From Prevotella merdae (GTDB lineage Bacteria > Bacteroidota > Bacteroidia > Bacteroidales > Bacteroidaceae), in the NCBI RefSeq assembly GCF_900290275.1, contig NZ_LT985324.1, positions 495,609-559,608 of the forward strand: DNA of 64,000 nt, read 5' to 3'. Within the stretch, counting starts at the first letter, position 1, and each line of letters opens with the position of its first letter. A program made the position numbers and the translations under genes. The notes beneath the pieces are model-generated. The model worked only from the letters and a program-made list of their open reading frames with translations. It made no database searches and was not told where the DNA came from. Below, piece by piece: positions 8,732 through 16,676 of the stretch.

Positions 8732-11452
8732 ATGAATGAAAAAAGAGTTTATACCTTCGGTAATGGACAGGCTGAAGGTAACGCCTCAATGCGTGAGGTA
8801 CTCGGTGGCAAGGGTGCTAACCTTGCCGAGATGAACCATATTGGTGTTCCTGTACCTCCAGGATTCACTATCACAACCGATACTTGTAATGAGTATTATA
8901 GAGTAGGTCAGGAGAAGATCGTTGAGCTTCTTACTGATGAGGTTAATGCAGCTGTTGCTCATACTGAGAAACTGATGAACTGCAAGTTCGGTGACCCAAA
9001 GAATCCTCTTTTGGTTTCTGTACGTTCTGGTGCACGCGCTTCTATGCCAGGTATGATGGATACCATCCTCAACCTCGGTTTGAACGACGAAGTAGCCGAA
9101 GGTATGGTAGAAAAAACTGGCAACCCTCACTTTGTTTACGATAGCTATCGTCGTTTCGTTCAGATGTACGGCGACGTTGTTCTTGGCATGAAGCCAGAGA
9201 ACAAGGAAGATATTGACCCATTTGAGGCTATCATCGAGAAGGTTAAGCAGGAGCAGGGTGTTGTTCTTGACAAGGACCTCTCTGTAGAGTCACTCAAGAA
9301 ACTTGTTGAACTCTTTAAGAAGGCAATCAAGGAGCAGACCGGTAGCGACTTCCCAACCGATCCTAAGGAGCAACTTTGGGGTGCTATATGCGCTGTGTTC
9401 CGTAGCTGGATGAACGAACGCGCTATCCTGTATCGTAAGATGGAGGGTATTCCTGACGAGTGGGGTACAGCCGTTTCGGTTATGGCTATGGTATTTGGTA
9501 ACATGGGCGAGACATCTGCAACAGGTGTTTGCTTCAGCCGTGACGCTGGTAACGGCGAGAACCTTTTCAACGGTGAGTATTTGATTAATGCTCAGGGTGA
9601 GGACGTTGTTGCTGGTATCCGTACTCCTCAGCAGATTACTAAGATTGGTTCGCAGCGTTGGGCTGAACGTGCCGGTATATCTGAGGAAGAGCGTGCTGCC
9701 AACTATCCTTCTATGGAGGAGGCTATGCCTGAACTATATAAGGAGCTTGACGCACTTCAGGACAAGCTCGAGAAGCACTATCGCGATATGCAGGATATGG
9801 AGTTCACCGTTCAGGAGGGCAAGCTTTGGTTCCTTCAGACACGTAACGGTAAGCGTACTGGTACTGCTATGGTTAAGATTGCTATGGACCTTCTGCACGA
9901 GGGTATGATTGACGAGAAGACAGCTATCCTTCGCTGCGAACCACAGAAGCTCGACGAGCTCTTGCACCCTGTATTCGACAAGTTGGCTCTCTCTAAGGCT
10001 AAGGTTATCACACAGGGTCTTCCTGCTTCTCCAGGTGCTGCTTGCGGTCAGATTGTATTCCATGCTGATGACGCAGAGGCATGGCACGAGGACGGCAAGA
10101 AGGTAATTATGGTTCGTATCGAGACATCTCCTGAGGACCTCGCTGGTATGTCTGCTGCTGAGGGTATCCTCACAGCTCGTGGCGGTATGACTTCTCATGC
10201 AGCTGTAGTTGCACGTGGTATGGGTAAGTGCTGCGTATCAGGTGCAGGCTCTATCAATGTAGACTATAAGACTAAGACTGTAGAGATTGAAGGCGTTGTT
10301 TACAAGGAAGGCGACTTTATCTCATTGAACGGCACAACAGGTCAGGTCTACGCAGGACAGATTGAGACTAAGGCAGCTGAGCTTTCAGGCGACTTCAAGG
10401 AGCTTATGGACCTCTGCGACAAGTATACAAAGATGGAGATTCGCACAAATGCAGATACTCCACACGATGCTGAGGTAGCCCGTGCATTCGGTGCTAAGGG
10501 TATTGGTTTGACACGTACAGAGCATATGTTCTTCGATGACCAGAAGATTGTTGCAATGCGTGAGATGATCTTGGCTGACTCGGTAGAGGGTCGCGAGAAG
10601 GCTCTTGCAAAGCTTCTTCCATATCAGAAGGCCGACTTCTATGGTATCCTTAAGGCTATGGATGGTTGCCACGTTAATATTCGTTTGCTCGATCCACCTC
10701 TCCACGAGTTCGTACCTCACGATAAGGCTGGTCAGGAGACAATGGCTAAGGAGATGGGCGTAAGCGTTGAGGAAATCAAGAAGCGTGTTAACTCTTTGGC
10801 CGAGAACAACCCAATGCTCGGTCATCGTGGTTGCCGTCTTGGTATCACATTCCCAGAGATTACTGCTATGCAGACACGTGCTATCCTTGGTGCTGCTTGC
10901 CAGCTTAAGAAGGAAGGCTTCAACCCTTGTCCTGAGATTATGGTTCCTCTTATCGGTACTGTTCAGGAGCTCAAGCAGCAGAAGTCTATCATCCTTGCTA
11001 CTGCCAAGGAGGTATTTGTAGAGTATGGCGTAGAGGTTGAGTTTGAGATTGGTACAATGATCGAGATTCCACGTGCTGCCCTTACCGCAGGTAAGATTGC
11101 TGAGGAGGCTCAGTACTTCTCATTCGGTACAAACGACTTGACACAGATGACCTTCGGTTATTCTCGTGACGACATCGCTTCGTTCCTCCCTGCATATATG
11201 GAGAAGAAGATTTTGAAGGTAGACCCATTCCAGGTTCTCGACCAGGAAGGTGTTGGTCAACTTATCAAGATGGCTGTAGAGAATGGTCGTGCTACTCGTC
11301 CAAACCTCCGCACTGGTATTTGTGGCGAGCATGGTGGCGAGCCTTCATCAGTTAAGTTCTGTGCTAAGGTAGGCATGAATTATGCATCATGCTCACCGTT
11401 TAGAGTACCTATAGCAAGACTTGCGGCGGCTCAGGCTGCTGTAGAGGAATAA
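8732..11452 (+). CDS. ppdK: Pyruvate, phosphate dikinase
   Basis: Interconverts pyruvate, ATP and phosphate with PEP, AMP and pyrophosphate, at the PEP-pyruvate node. It is full length at 906 residues. Visible in order: an N-terminal nucleotide-binding domain (GGKGANLAEM at 25-34, SVRSGARASMPGMMDT near 90-105), a swivelling domain with the phospho-histidine motif GGMTSHAAV (His near residue 489), and a C-terminal PEP/pyruvate barrel with GHRGCRLG and FGTNDLTQMTFG. Codon bias suggests strong expression. It stands alone between its promoter and terminator. The mobile element is inserted just past that terminator, leaving this gene intact. Confidence 0.97.
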   Translation: MNEKRVYTFGNGQAEGNASMREVLGGKGANLAEMNHIGVPVPPGFTITTDTCNEYYRVGQEKIVELLTDEVNAAVAHTEKLMNCKFGDPKNPLLVSVRSGARASMPGMMDTILNLGLNDEVAEGMVEKTGNPHFVYDSYRRFVQMYGDVVLGMKPENKEDIDPFEAIIEKVKQEQGVVLDKDLSVESLKKLVELFKKAIKEQTGSDFPTDPKEQLWGAICAVFRSWMNERAILYRKMEGIPDEWGTAVSVMAMVFGNMGETSATGVCFSRDAGNGENLFNGEYLINAQGEDVVAGIRTPQQITKIGSQRWAERAGISEEERAANYPSMEEAMPELYKELDALQDKLEKHYRDMQDMEFTVQEGKLWFLQTRNGKRTGTAMVKIAMDLLHEGMIDEKTAILRCEPQKLDELLHPVFDKLALSKAKVITQGLPASPGAACGQIVFHADDAEAWHEDGKKVIMVRIETSPEDLAGMSAAEGILTARGGMTSHAAVVARGMGKCCVSGAGSINVDYKTKTVEIEGVVYKEGDFISLNGTTGQVYAGQIETKAAELSGDFKELMDLCDKYTKMEIRTNADTPHDAEVARAFGAKGIGLTRTEHMFFDDQKIVAMREMILADSVEGREKALAKLLPYQKADFYGILKAMDGCHVNIRLLDPPLHEFVPHDKAGQETMAKEMGVSVEEIKKRVNSLAENNPMLGHRGCRLGITFPEITAMQTRAILGAACQLKKEGFNPCPEIMVPLIGTVQELKQQKSIILATAKEVFVEYGVEVEFEIGTMIEIPRAALTAGKIAEEAQYFSFGTNDLTQMTFGYSRDDIASFLPAYMEKKILKVDPFQVLDQEGVGQLIKMAVENGRATRPNLRTGICGEHGGEPSSVKFCAKVGMNYASCSPFRVPIARLAAAQAAVEE

Positions 11453-11477
11453 TAGCAAATATTTGACTCTCAATAGA

Positions 11478-11526
11478 TTAAGTGGAAAGTCCTTGTAACA
11501 GAGGACTTTCCACTTAATTCGTTTTT
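11478..11526 (+). terminator. Terminator after ppdK
   Basis: Perfect 15-bp stem (11478-11492 with 11503-11517), loop TTGTAACAGA, then a T-rich stretch. Confidence 0.8.
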
Positions 11527-11563
11527 AGCGGAAGTACCACTGAAATGCTACAAATGATGATGG

Positions 11564-11580
11564 ATGTTTTACATATGTTT
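11564..11580. repeat. Candidate attL, 17-bp core
   Basis: ATGTTTTACATATGTTT, identical to 29068-29084. A related 22-mer starts 33 bp further on (11597). GTTTTACA occurs four times between 11566 and 11617, which is how integrase arm-type sites look. Confidence 0.65.
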
Positions 11581-11658
11581 TACAATTTCCAAGGACATGT
11601 TTTACACATGTTTTACAACTTTCGAAATGATTCTAAGAACAATTTAAACATAAAAGAT

Positions 11659-13137
11659 ATGGCAACATTTAAAACAGTGGCACTGAGACAGAGAGCAGAT
11701 GGATTCTGGAATGTATCTATCCGGGTTACTCACAACAGAAAGTCAAGGTATCTAAAAACAGACAAAATCGTAGAAACAAAATCTGTGAACAAAAAGAACC
11801 ATGAAGTCAAGGATCCTTTTGTTCTTGAAGCATGTACTGTCAAGATAGCCCATTTTGCGGAAATGCTCAACAAACAGCCTATTCGCACATGGAGTGTGGA
11901 TGATGTCGTAGCATATTTGGAAAGCGGTACAGCTGATGTATGCTTTTCTGATTATGCAAGGCAATACCATGACAATCTATACAACAATGGTCATGAACGG
12001 AACGCCAGAAACTACGAACTTGCCTATAGACATTTGGAACTCTATGCAGGTTCCAATAAAGTAATGTGTTCGCAACTCACATCCAAGTTTATCAATGGAT
12101 GGATAAAGTCTCTTGCCAAAACAGCAAGAGCCAAGGAAATGTACCCTATATGTATAAGACAAATATTCAGGCAAGCGTTGCTTGAATTTAACGACTATGA
12201 TTGCGGTATCATCCGTATAACAACAAATCCATGGCTAAAAATAAAAATACCAAAGGCAGACACTCCAGAGAAGCGAGCTATTACTATGGAAGAATGCCGT
12301 GCTTTCTTTGCCGCTCCTCTCCCACCTTCCGACCGTATATTGCCTTTGGCAGAGCTTGGACATGATGTTGCCATGATGGTGCTTTGCCTTGCAGGAATGA
12401 ATACGGTTGATATATATAATTTGAAGAAAGAAGATTACCATGATGGCATCATTAGCTATGAGCGAGCAAAAACTCGCAAGTTCAGAAACGATCATGCTTA
12501 TATGGAAATGAAGATACCTGGTATCTTGCAACCTGTATTCGACAAGTATCTTGATAAAACAACCTCGCCTTATCTTTTCGATTTCCACAAACGTATGACC
12601 AACAGCGACAGTTTTGGTGCCAACATTAATTGCGGAATCCGTCAGATATGCGAGAAAAGTCTCCATATTCCACATGAGAAGGCGTATTGTGTATATACAT
12701 TTCGTCATACATGGGCAACTGTTGCCCAAAACGAATGTGGAGCATCCATTGATGAGGTTGGCTTTGCTATGAACCATTCAGACCGTCATCGTGTAACAAG
12801 GTCTTATGTTAAGATAGACTTCTCACCTGCATGGGCATTGAATGAGAAAGTCTTGGAGAAGATATTCTTCACTGAGGATAAATCAAGAGATTATTCGAAG
12901 GCTGATAGCACGGTATTTGAACGTTTCTCATTCCGTCAGATGATGAAAGGCTCTATTTTTTATCGAGGAAGGAAAATCAGTGAGATCACTGATGTTGGCT
13001 TTAACAACGTGGAGGAAATAATAGGTAAACTGATGAAAGAACTTCCAAGCACGATTCCATCAAGAGCAATGGTTCTTATCAAGATAGAGAATGTCGATAA
13101 AGGACAAACTCAAACCTATAGTCGTATGGTTGAATGA
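11659..13137 (+). CDS. Tyrosine recombinase/integrase
   Basis: Site-specific integrase of the mobile element, 492 residues from ATG 11659. The frame is open back to 11545, but that part runs through the att repeats. It has an N-terminal arm-binding region, a SAM-like core-binding domain (about 95-200), then the catalytic domain. Visible catalytic pieces: Arg-His in YTFRHTWAT, His in MNHSD, and the nucleophile Tyr in TRSYVKI. The first arginine of the usual tetrad is replaced (AGMNTVDIYNL, Asn where Arg is expected), and the box-II histidine position is Tyr. Loss of Arg I is known in Bacteroides integrases such as IntDOT. About 90 residues after the tyrosine form an extra C-terminal tail. Confidence 0.88.
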   Translation: MATFKTVALRQRADGFWNVSIRVTHNRKSRYLKTDKIVETKSVNKKNHEVKDPFVLEACTVKIAHFAEMLNKQPIRTWSVDDVVAYLESGTADVCFSDYARQYHDNLYNNGHERNARNYELAYRHLELYAGSNKVMCSQLTSKFINGWIKSLAKTARAKEMYPICIRQIFRQALLEFNDYDCGIIRITTNPWLKIKIPKADTPEKRAITMEECRAFFAAPLPPSDRILPLAELGHDVAMMVLCLAGMNTVDIYNLKKEDYHDGIISYERAKTRKFRNDHAYMEMKIPGILQPVFDKYLDKTTSPYLFDFHKRMTNSDSFGANINCGIRQICEKSLHIPHEKAYCVYTFRHTWATVAQNECGASIDEVGFAMNHSDRHRVTRSYVKIDFSPAWALNEKVLEKIFFTEDKSRDYSKADSTVFERFSFRQMMKGSIFYRGRKISEITDVGFNNVEEIIGKLMKELPSTIPSRAMVLIKIENVDKGQTQTYSRMVE

Positions 13138-13214
13138 CCATTATCTATAATTACACGGTACAGTATAGAAAGAATACATATATAGTAATAGAAATCTTTA
13201 TACGGAAACAATAT

Positions 13215-13239
13215 TATTCTATATAAATGTTATATGGAA
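13215..13239. repeat. Palindrome, copy 1
   Basis: ATTCTATATAA and TTATATGGAAT around a 3-base centre; arms of 11 bp with one G-T pair. A second copy lies at 15944-15968. Confidence 0.5.
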
Positions 13240-13260
13240 TATATCTATGTGTGTATTATC

Positions 13261-13566
13261 CCCTTTCGCCAGTTATCTCCATGCACGGCGTTGCTGTGTA
13301 TTCCGCAAACATGGCGAAACTGCCCAGGAGCAAAGCTTCTCTTCCCTCCAGAGCAGCAAGGGAGATAGGTCGAACATTCTTCAGGGGTGTTGCGAACAAC
13401 ACCCCATACTACGGATGCTGCACACTTTCCGGGCTGCCATCAGAAAGTAAGGCTCGTTCTTTTTCTCAGAAGCTGAATGTTGTCCATGCTTCACTGAGAG
13501 AATGAGACTTACTTTCTGCCTCTGCCACATGGTCTATAAGACCACTCGGAAAGAGTACGGCATCCT
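13261..13566. repeat. 306-bp non-coding repeat N, copy 1
   Basis: Matches 13863-14168 at 295 of 306 positions by my count. It contains a 9-bp stem with loop CGAA (GGGGTGTTG/CAACACCCC, near 13384-13405). A larger imperfect inverted repeat starts CAGAAAGTAAG and ends CTTACTTTCTG (about 13440-13519). A plus-strand frame starting MHGVAVYSANMAKLPRS exists in both copies. Most coding differences between the copies change amino acids, so I do not call it a gene. A structured RNA is the more likely content. Confidence 0.7.
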
Positions 13567-13572
13567 TCAAAC

Positions 13573-13618
13573 CCGGCATACCGATGTCTGCCTTGACAAG
13601 GCGGACGGTGTATGCCGG
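13573..13618. other. Long hairpin after repeat N copy 1
   Basis: CCGGCATACCG at 13573-13583 pairs with the segment ending GTATGCCGG at 13618, and inside it GTCTGCCTTG pairs with CAAGGCGGAC. A second, weaker hairpin follows (13627-13639 with 13651-13667). Copy 2 of repeat N lacks this tail. Confidence 0.55.
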
Positions 13619-13710
13619 AGAGAGGTAGGCACGGCAAGGCTCCCTGCGGTCACTTTGCCATGCCTTGATTGTTTGATTATCCATATACATTCATATCTAT
13701 ATTGCTATCC

Positions 13711-13806
13711 GTATTACTTTATATCTATATTGCTACATTACCATATTGATGTATTGTTGTATTGCTATATTGTTCCATTTCTACATTATCGTATATCTGC
13801 ATAGCC
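13711..13806. repeat. Array of 8-bp tandem units (array B)
   Basis: Twelve consecutive units in strict 8-bp register, consensus RTATTGYY; the best matches are 13727-13774 (ATATTGCT, ACATTACC, ATATTGAT, GTATTGTT, GTATTGCT, ATATTGTT). Another unit at 13699-13706 is separated by 4 bp. The unit is the same as in front of parA. Confidence 0.7.
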
Positions 13807-13862
13807 TTATTTATGTCTATATGGATATACAGGAATATCAACATATCTATATTGGTATTGTT

Positions 13863-14168
13863 CCCTTTCGCCAGTTTTCTCCATGCACGACGTTGCTGTG
13901 TATTCCGCAAACATGGCGAAACTGCCCAGGAGCAAAGCTTCTCTTCCCTCCAGAGCAGCAAGGGAGATAGGTCGAACATTCTTCAGGGGCGTTGCAAACA
14001 ACACCCCATACTACGGATGCTGCACACTTTCCGGGCTGTCATCAGAAAGTAAGGCTCGTTCTTTTTCTCAGAAGCTGAACGTTGCACGAGCTTCACTGAG
14101 AGAATGAGGCTTACTTTCTGCCTCTGCCACATGGTCTATAAGACCACTCGGAAAGAGTACGGCATCCT
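13863..14168. repeat. 306-bp non-coding repeat N, copy 2
   Basis: Second copy of the 13261-13566 module, offset exactly 602 bp with no gaps. In this copy the GGGGTGTTG stem reads GGGGCGTTG, giving one C-A mismatch, so that hairpin is slightly weakened here. Confidence 0.7.
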
Positions 14169-14186
14169 ATATCTTTGTTTACATCT

Positions 14187-14242
14187 ATATTGCCGTATTG
14201 GCATATTACTGTATTGTTGTATATCAGTATTGTCATATTACT
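14187..14242. repeat. Array of 8-bp tandem units (array C)
   Basis: Seven consecutive units: ATATTGCC, GTATTGGC, ATATTACT, GTATTGTT, GTATATCA, GTATTGTC, ATATTACT. Same unit and period as arrays at 13711 and 18669. Confidence 0.7.
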
Positions 14243-14283
14243 CTCTATATCTATTGTTTGCAATAAGGCTATATATGTTTTTC

Positions 14284-14688
14284 TATATCTATATTTCTGT
14301 TTCCGTTTCTTATGTTCAACCTCAATTTTTTTAGCATAGGTTGTGCCGTTAACCATCACCATAGCTTTTTAACGTGCAAATGTATGGCAGCCCAGGCAGA
14401 CACCAAACACCAGTCGATGCTCTCCCTATCGGCGAAGATTTTTTGCAGCAGACTTCCGCAATCAGAGATTGGGTATTCTACAAAAATTCTCTACCGATTG
14501 TTTGGCTTACTGCCTTATTGGGTTGCCATCTTCTAAAGCACGTAAAAAGGCTTAGGTGATGACGGTTATGCCGGAATGATTCTAAAAAAAAATCTCGGAT
14601 TGAACGAAACGGAAAGTCTTTAAAAAGGCAGATGAATCAGGAAATCCAGAATAATTATATTGTTAAACCCTTTAAAGCAGATTTGATT
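14284..14688 (+). repeat. Structured leader repeat L, copy 1
   Basis: About 405 bp, repeated at 15992-16393 with few changes. Similarity stops at the ATG of the gene that follows in both copies, so this is a 5' leader and not part of the proteins. The outer stem is ATGGCAGCCCAGGCAG (14384-14399) with a segment ending GGGTTGCCAT (about 14510-14529). Inner pairs are TATCGG/CCGATT and AGATTTTTTG/CAAAAATTCT. Frames in the leader are poorly supported as genes. It may be a regulatory RNA or riboswitch-like leader. Confidence 0.65.
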
Positions 14689-14976
14689 ATGGCAGATTAT
14701 TCAATTATCAGTGAGAATGACAAGCAGTTTGCAGACGAGTTTTCTCGTTTCGTTAATGGTAAGATGAGCAGTGCTAAGAAGACAGGCATTGAGCTTGCCA
14801 ATGACCACCGTTTCTTGGTACAAGAGAAATTCAAGGTCGCAATGTATTTCATCGAGCAGTTGGCAGCCAACTACCAAAAGGGCTATTATGACCCACGTGA
14901 TGAATTGGCTTGCAAGTTGGCGGATGAAACTATCAAGCATCTTAGTGAGAAAGAACTTTATTATCCAACCATTTAA
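14689..14976 (+). CDS. Unknown cargo protein, 95 residues, first gene after leader L
   Basis: Not recognised. Mostly helical, charged, cytoplasmic; starts MADYSIISENDKQF. I place the start at 14689, because the upstream 19 codons (from 14632) lie in the shared leader and are repeated before an unrelated gene at 16394. It is followed after 11 nt by the 14988 gene, so the two are an operon ending at the 15564 terminator. Confidence 0.6.
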   Translation: MADYSIISENDKQFADEFSRFVNGKMSSAKKTGIELANDHRFLVQEKFKVAMYFIEQLAANYQKGYYDPRDELACKLADETIKHLSEKELYYPTI

Positions 14977-14987
14977 AGTAATGAATT

Positions 14988-15557
14988 ATGGCAAATTGGG
15001 CAAGAACAGACTATCGTATTGAGGGTAATCAAAAAGACCTTCAGGAAATATATTACCTCTGCAAGGCGTTCGACAATAGCGAACGCCCTGTAATGGAGGA
15101 TGGTGCGTCAAAGGATTGGGAAGGCAATATTATATTGGCTCTTGGCATAGAAAAGGGTGAAAGTTACCTTCGTGGATTTATCCAGTCCTGCGAATTATCG
15201 GATGGTCTCCTTTGCATCGAGGCAGAGGAAGCTTGGGGTGCAACAGATTTCAGACATCTTCTTGAAAAACACTATAATGGTATGAAAGTGTACTACATTG
15301 TTGAGGAAGATGGATGTGAAGTTTATGCCACAAATGACATTGATGGCAAATACTTTGCCTACCATTTCATCGTGGCTTCTTGTGTAGAAGGAGAGGATGA
15401 ATACGAGGAGTTCAAGTCGGAAGAGGAAGCTTTGGCATACGCCGCTGTTCGTATTAAACGTGATTCTGTTACTATTGCTGATATTGACAAGTGGAACGAA
15501 GAACACGAATATGATGATGATTACATAAGCATACACGAGTTTAAATTTGTGGCATAG
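14988..15557 (+). CDS. Unknown protein, possibly Api92/ferredoxin-like fold
   Basis: 189 residues, acidic. The opening MANWARTDYRIEGNQKDLQ resembles mobile-element proteins of the Api92/DUF1281 type, which start M-x-N-W and then a beta-strand ('ferredoxin-like domain'). That is only a resemblance at the N-terminus. It ends in a Glu/Asp-rich tail (EEHEYDDDYISIHEF). Cytoplasmic, no signal. Second gene of the leader-L operon. Confidence 0.65.
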   Translation: MANWARTDYRIEGNQKDLQEIYYLCKAFDNSERPVMEDGASKDWEGNIILALGIEKGESYLRGFIQSCELSDGLLCIEAEEAWGATDFRHLLEKHYNGMKVYYIVEEDGCEVYATNDIDGKYFAYHFIVASCVEGEDEYEEFKSEEEALAYAAVRIKRDSVTIADIDKWNEEHEYDDDYISIHEFKFVA

Positions 15558-15563
15558 TAAATG

Positions 15564-15601
15564 ATGCTCTTGCTTCTATTTAAAAGCAAGAGCATTTTTT
15601 C
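15564..15601 (+). terminator. Terminator of the first leader-L operon
   Basis: ATGCTCTTGCTT (15564-15575) pairs perfectly with AAGCAAGAGCAT (15584-15595), followed by six T. Confidence 0.85.
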
Positions 15602-15682
15602 GGACTGCTCCCTCATCGGTCGCAGCCATCAGGCGAACCATTCAGCTTCACCTGTAAAGCGGTATCTCCGATGGTTGTCCGA
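15599..15682. other. Nested inverted repeat, possible structured RNA
   Basis: TCGGAC (15600 region) pairs with GTCCGA (15677-15682), and inside it CATCGG (15614-15619) pairs with CCGATG (15668-15673). No reading frame of note. It lies between a terminator and a convergent small gene. Confidence 0.4.
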
Positions 15683-15699
15683 TTTTCATTATGATATTC

Positions 15700-15909
15700 T
15701 TATCTAATCAAACGTGATCTTATTATCAATACCTTTTTGGATAGAAGGTGATTTCCATCTTCCACCAGAGCGTGGCTGATATATTCCTTACTATATCCTA
15801 TTTCTTCTTCGCTGAACTTCTTGAAGATGGCAGCAACACTGCCAAAGTAGAAGTTCTTATGAGTGGTTAGGAAATGTACATGTATAATCTTACAACTTTT
15901 TCTTTCCAT
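15700..15909 (-). CDS. Small unknown protein, 69 residues
   Basis: Reads toward the 14988 gene on the opposite strand. Contains FGSVAAIFKKFSEEEIGYSKEYISHAL, which looks like a small helical DNA-binding unit with a repeated-helix pattern. No family recognised. It is basic overall. The start at 15909 follows an A+T-rich stretch. Confidence 0.5.
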   Translation of the reverse strand: MERKSCKIIHVHFLTTHKNFYFGSVAAIFKKFSEEEIGYSKEYISHALVEDGNHLLSKKVLIIRSRLIR

Positions 15910-15943
15910 CTATATATCTATTCATTAATTAATAATACTATAT

Positions 15944-15968
15944 ATTCTATATAACGTGTATATGGAAT
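15944..15968. repeat. Palindrome, copy 2
   Basis: ATTCTATATA and TGTATATGGAAT, matching the copy at 13215-13239 except at the centre; both stand upstream of the duplicated non-coding modules. Confidence 0.45.
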
Positions 15969-15991
15969 ATTTATTATGCTTTTCTTATTTT

Positions 15992-16393
15992 TATATCTAT
16001 ATTCTTATTTCCGTTTCTTGTGTTCAACCTCAATTTTTTAGCATAGGTTGTGCCGTTAACCATCACCATAGCTTTTTAACGTGCAAAGGTATGGCAGCCC
16101 AGGCAGACACCAAACACCAGTCGATGCTCTCCTTATCGGCGAAGATTTTTTGCAGCAGACTTCCGCAATCAGAGATTGGGTATTCTACAAAAATTCTCTA
16201 CCGATTGTTTGGCTTACTGCCTTATTGGGCTGCCATCTTCTAAAGCACGTAAAAAGGCTTAGGTGATGACGGTTATGCCGGAATGATTCTAAAAAAAATC
16301 TCGGATTGAACGAAACGGAAAGTCCTTAAAAGGCAGATGAATCAGGAAATCCAGAATAATTTTATTGTTGAACCCTTTAAAGCAAGTTTGATT
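15992..16393 (+). repeat. Structured leader repeat L, copy 2
   Basis: Second copy of the 14284-14688 leader. The outer stem is perfect here (GGCTGCC), where copy 1 has GGTTGCC; a G-U pair keeps the stem in copy 1. Similarity again stops at the start codon, ATG 16394, of an unrelated gene. Confidence 0.65.
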
Positions 16394-16633
16394 ATGGGAA
16401 AGATTTTGAATTTTTACAAGAAAATGAGTGTAGAGGATGCTATTTGCGTTTTCTGTCTATTAGGTTTTGCATTGATGATATTTGCCATAGCTGGTATCTT
16501 CGGTCGTTTCTTAGCAGAGTGGATTTCGGTATGGCTCTTCTTCTCAGGTGTGGTTGTGTCTGCTGTAGCTGTTATTATTTTGTTCGGCAAAAATGACTGC
16601 TTTATACATGATATAGCAACAGACAACAACTAA
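16394..16633 (+). CDS. Small membrane protein, 79 residues, after leader L copy 2
   Basis: Not recognised. Two hydrophobic helices (AICVFCLLGFALMIFAIAGIF and WISVWLFFSGVVVSAVAVIILF) and short polar ends; probably inner membrane. I chose ATG 16394, where the leader repeat ends. It shares the same leader as the cytoplasmic 14689 gene, so the leader and not the protein is what is conserved. Confidence 0.55.
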   Translation: MGKILNFYKKMSVEDAICVFCLLGFALMIFAIAGIFGRFLAEWISVWLFFSGVVVSAVAVIILFGKNDCFIHDIATDNN

Positions 16634-16676
16634 AAGGTAACGGAACGGCTAACCACCGTTCTATAACTAACATATT

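Noticed and set aside
13227..14107. Small frames inside the two 306-bp repeats
   Set aside because: Present in both copies only because the DNA is duplicated; differences between the copies mostly change residues, and no start signal is visible.
14312..14536. 74-codon frame inside leader L
   Set aside because: Repeated with the leader and overlaps its stems; the leader's conservation is better explained as RNA.
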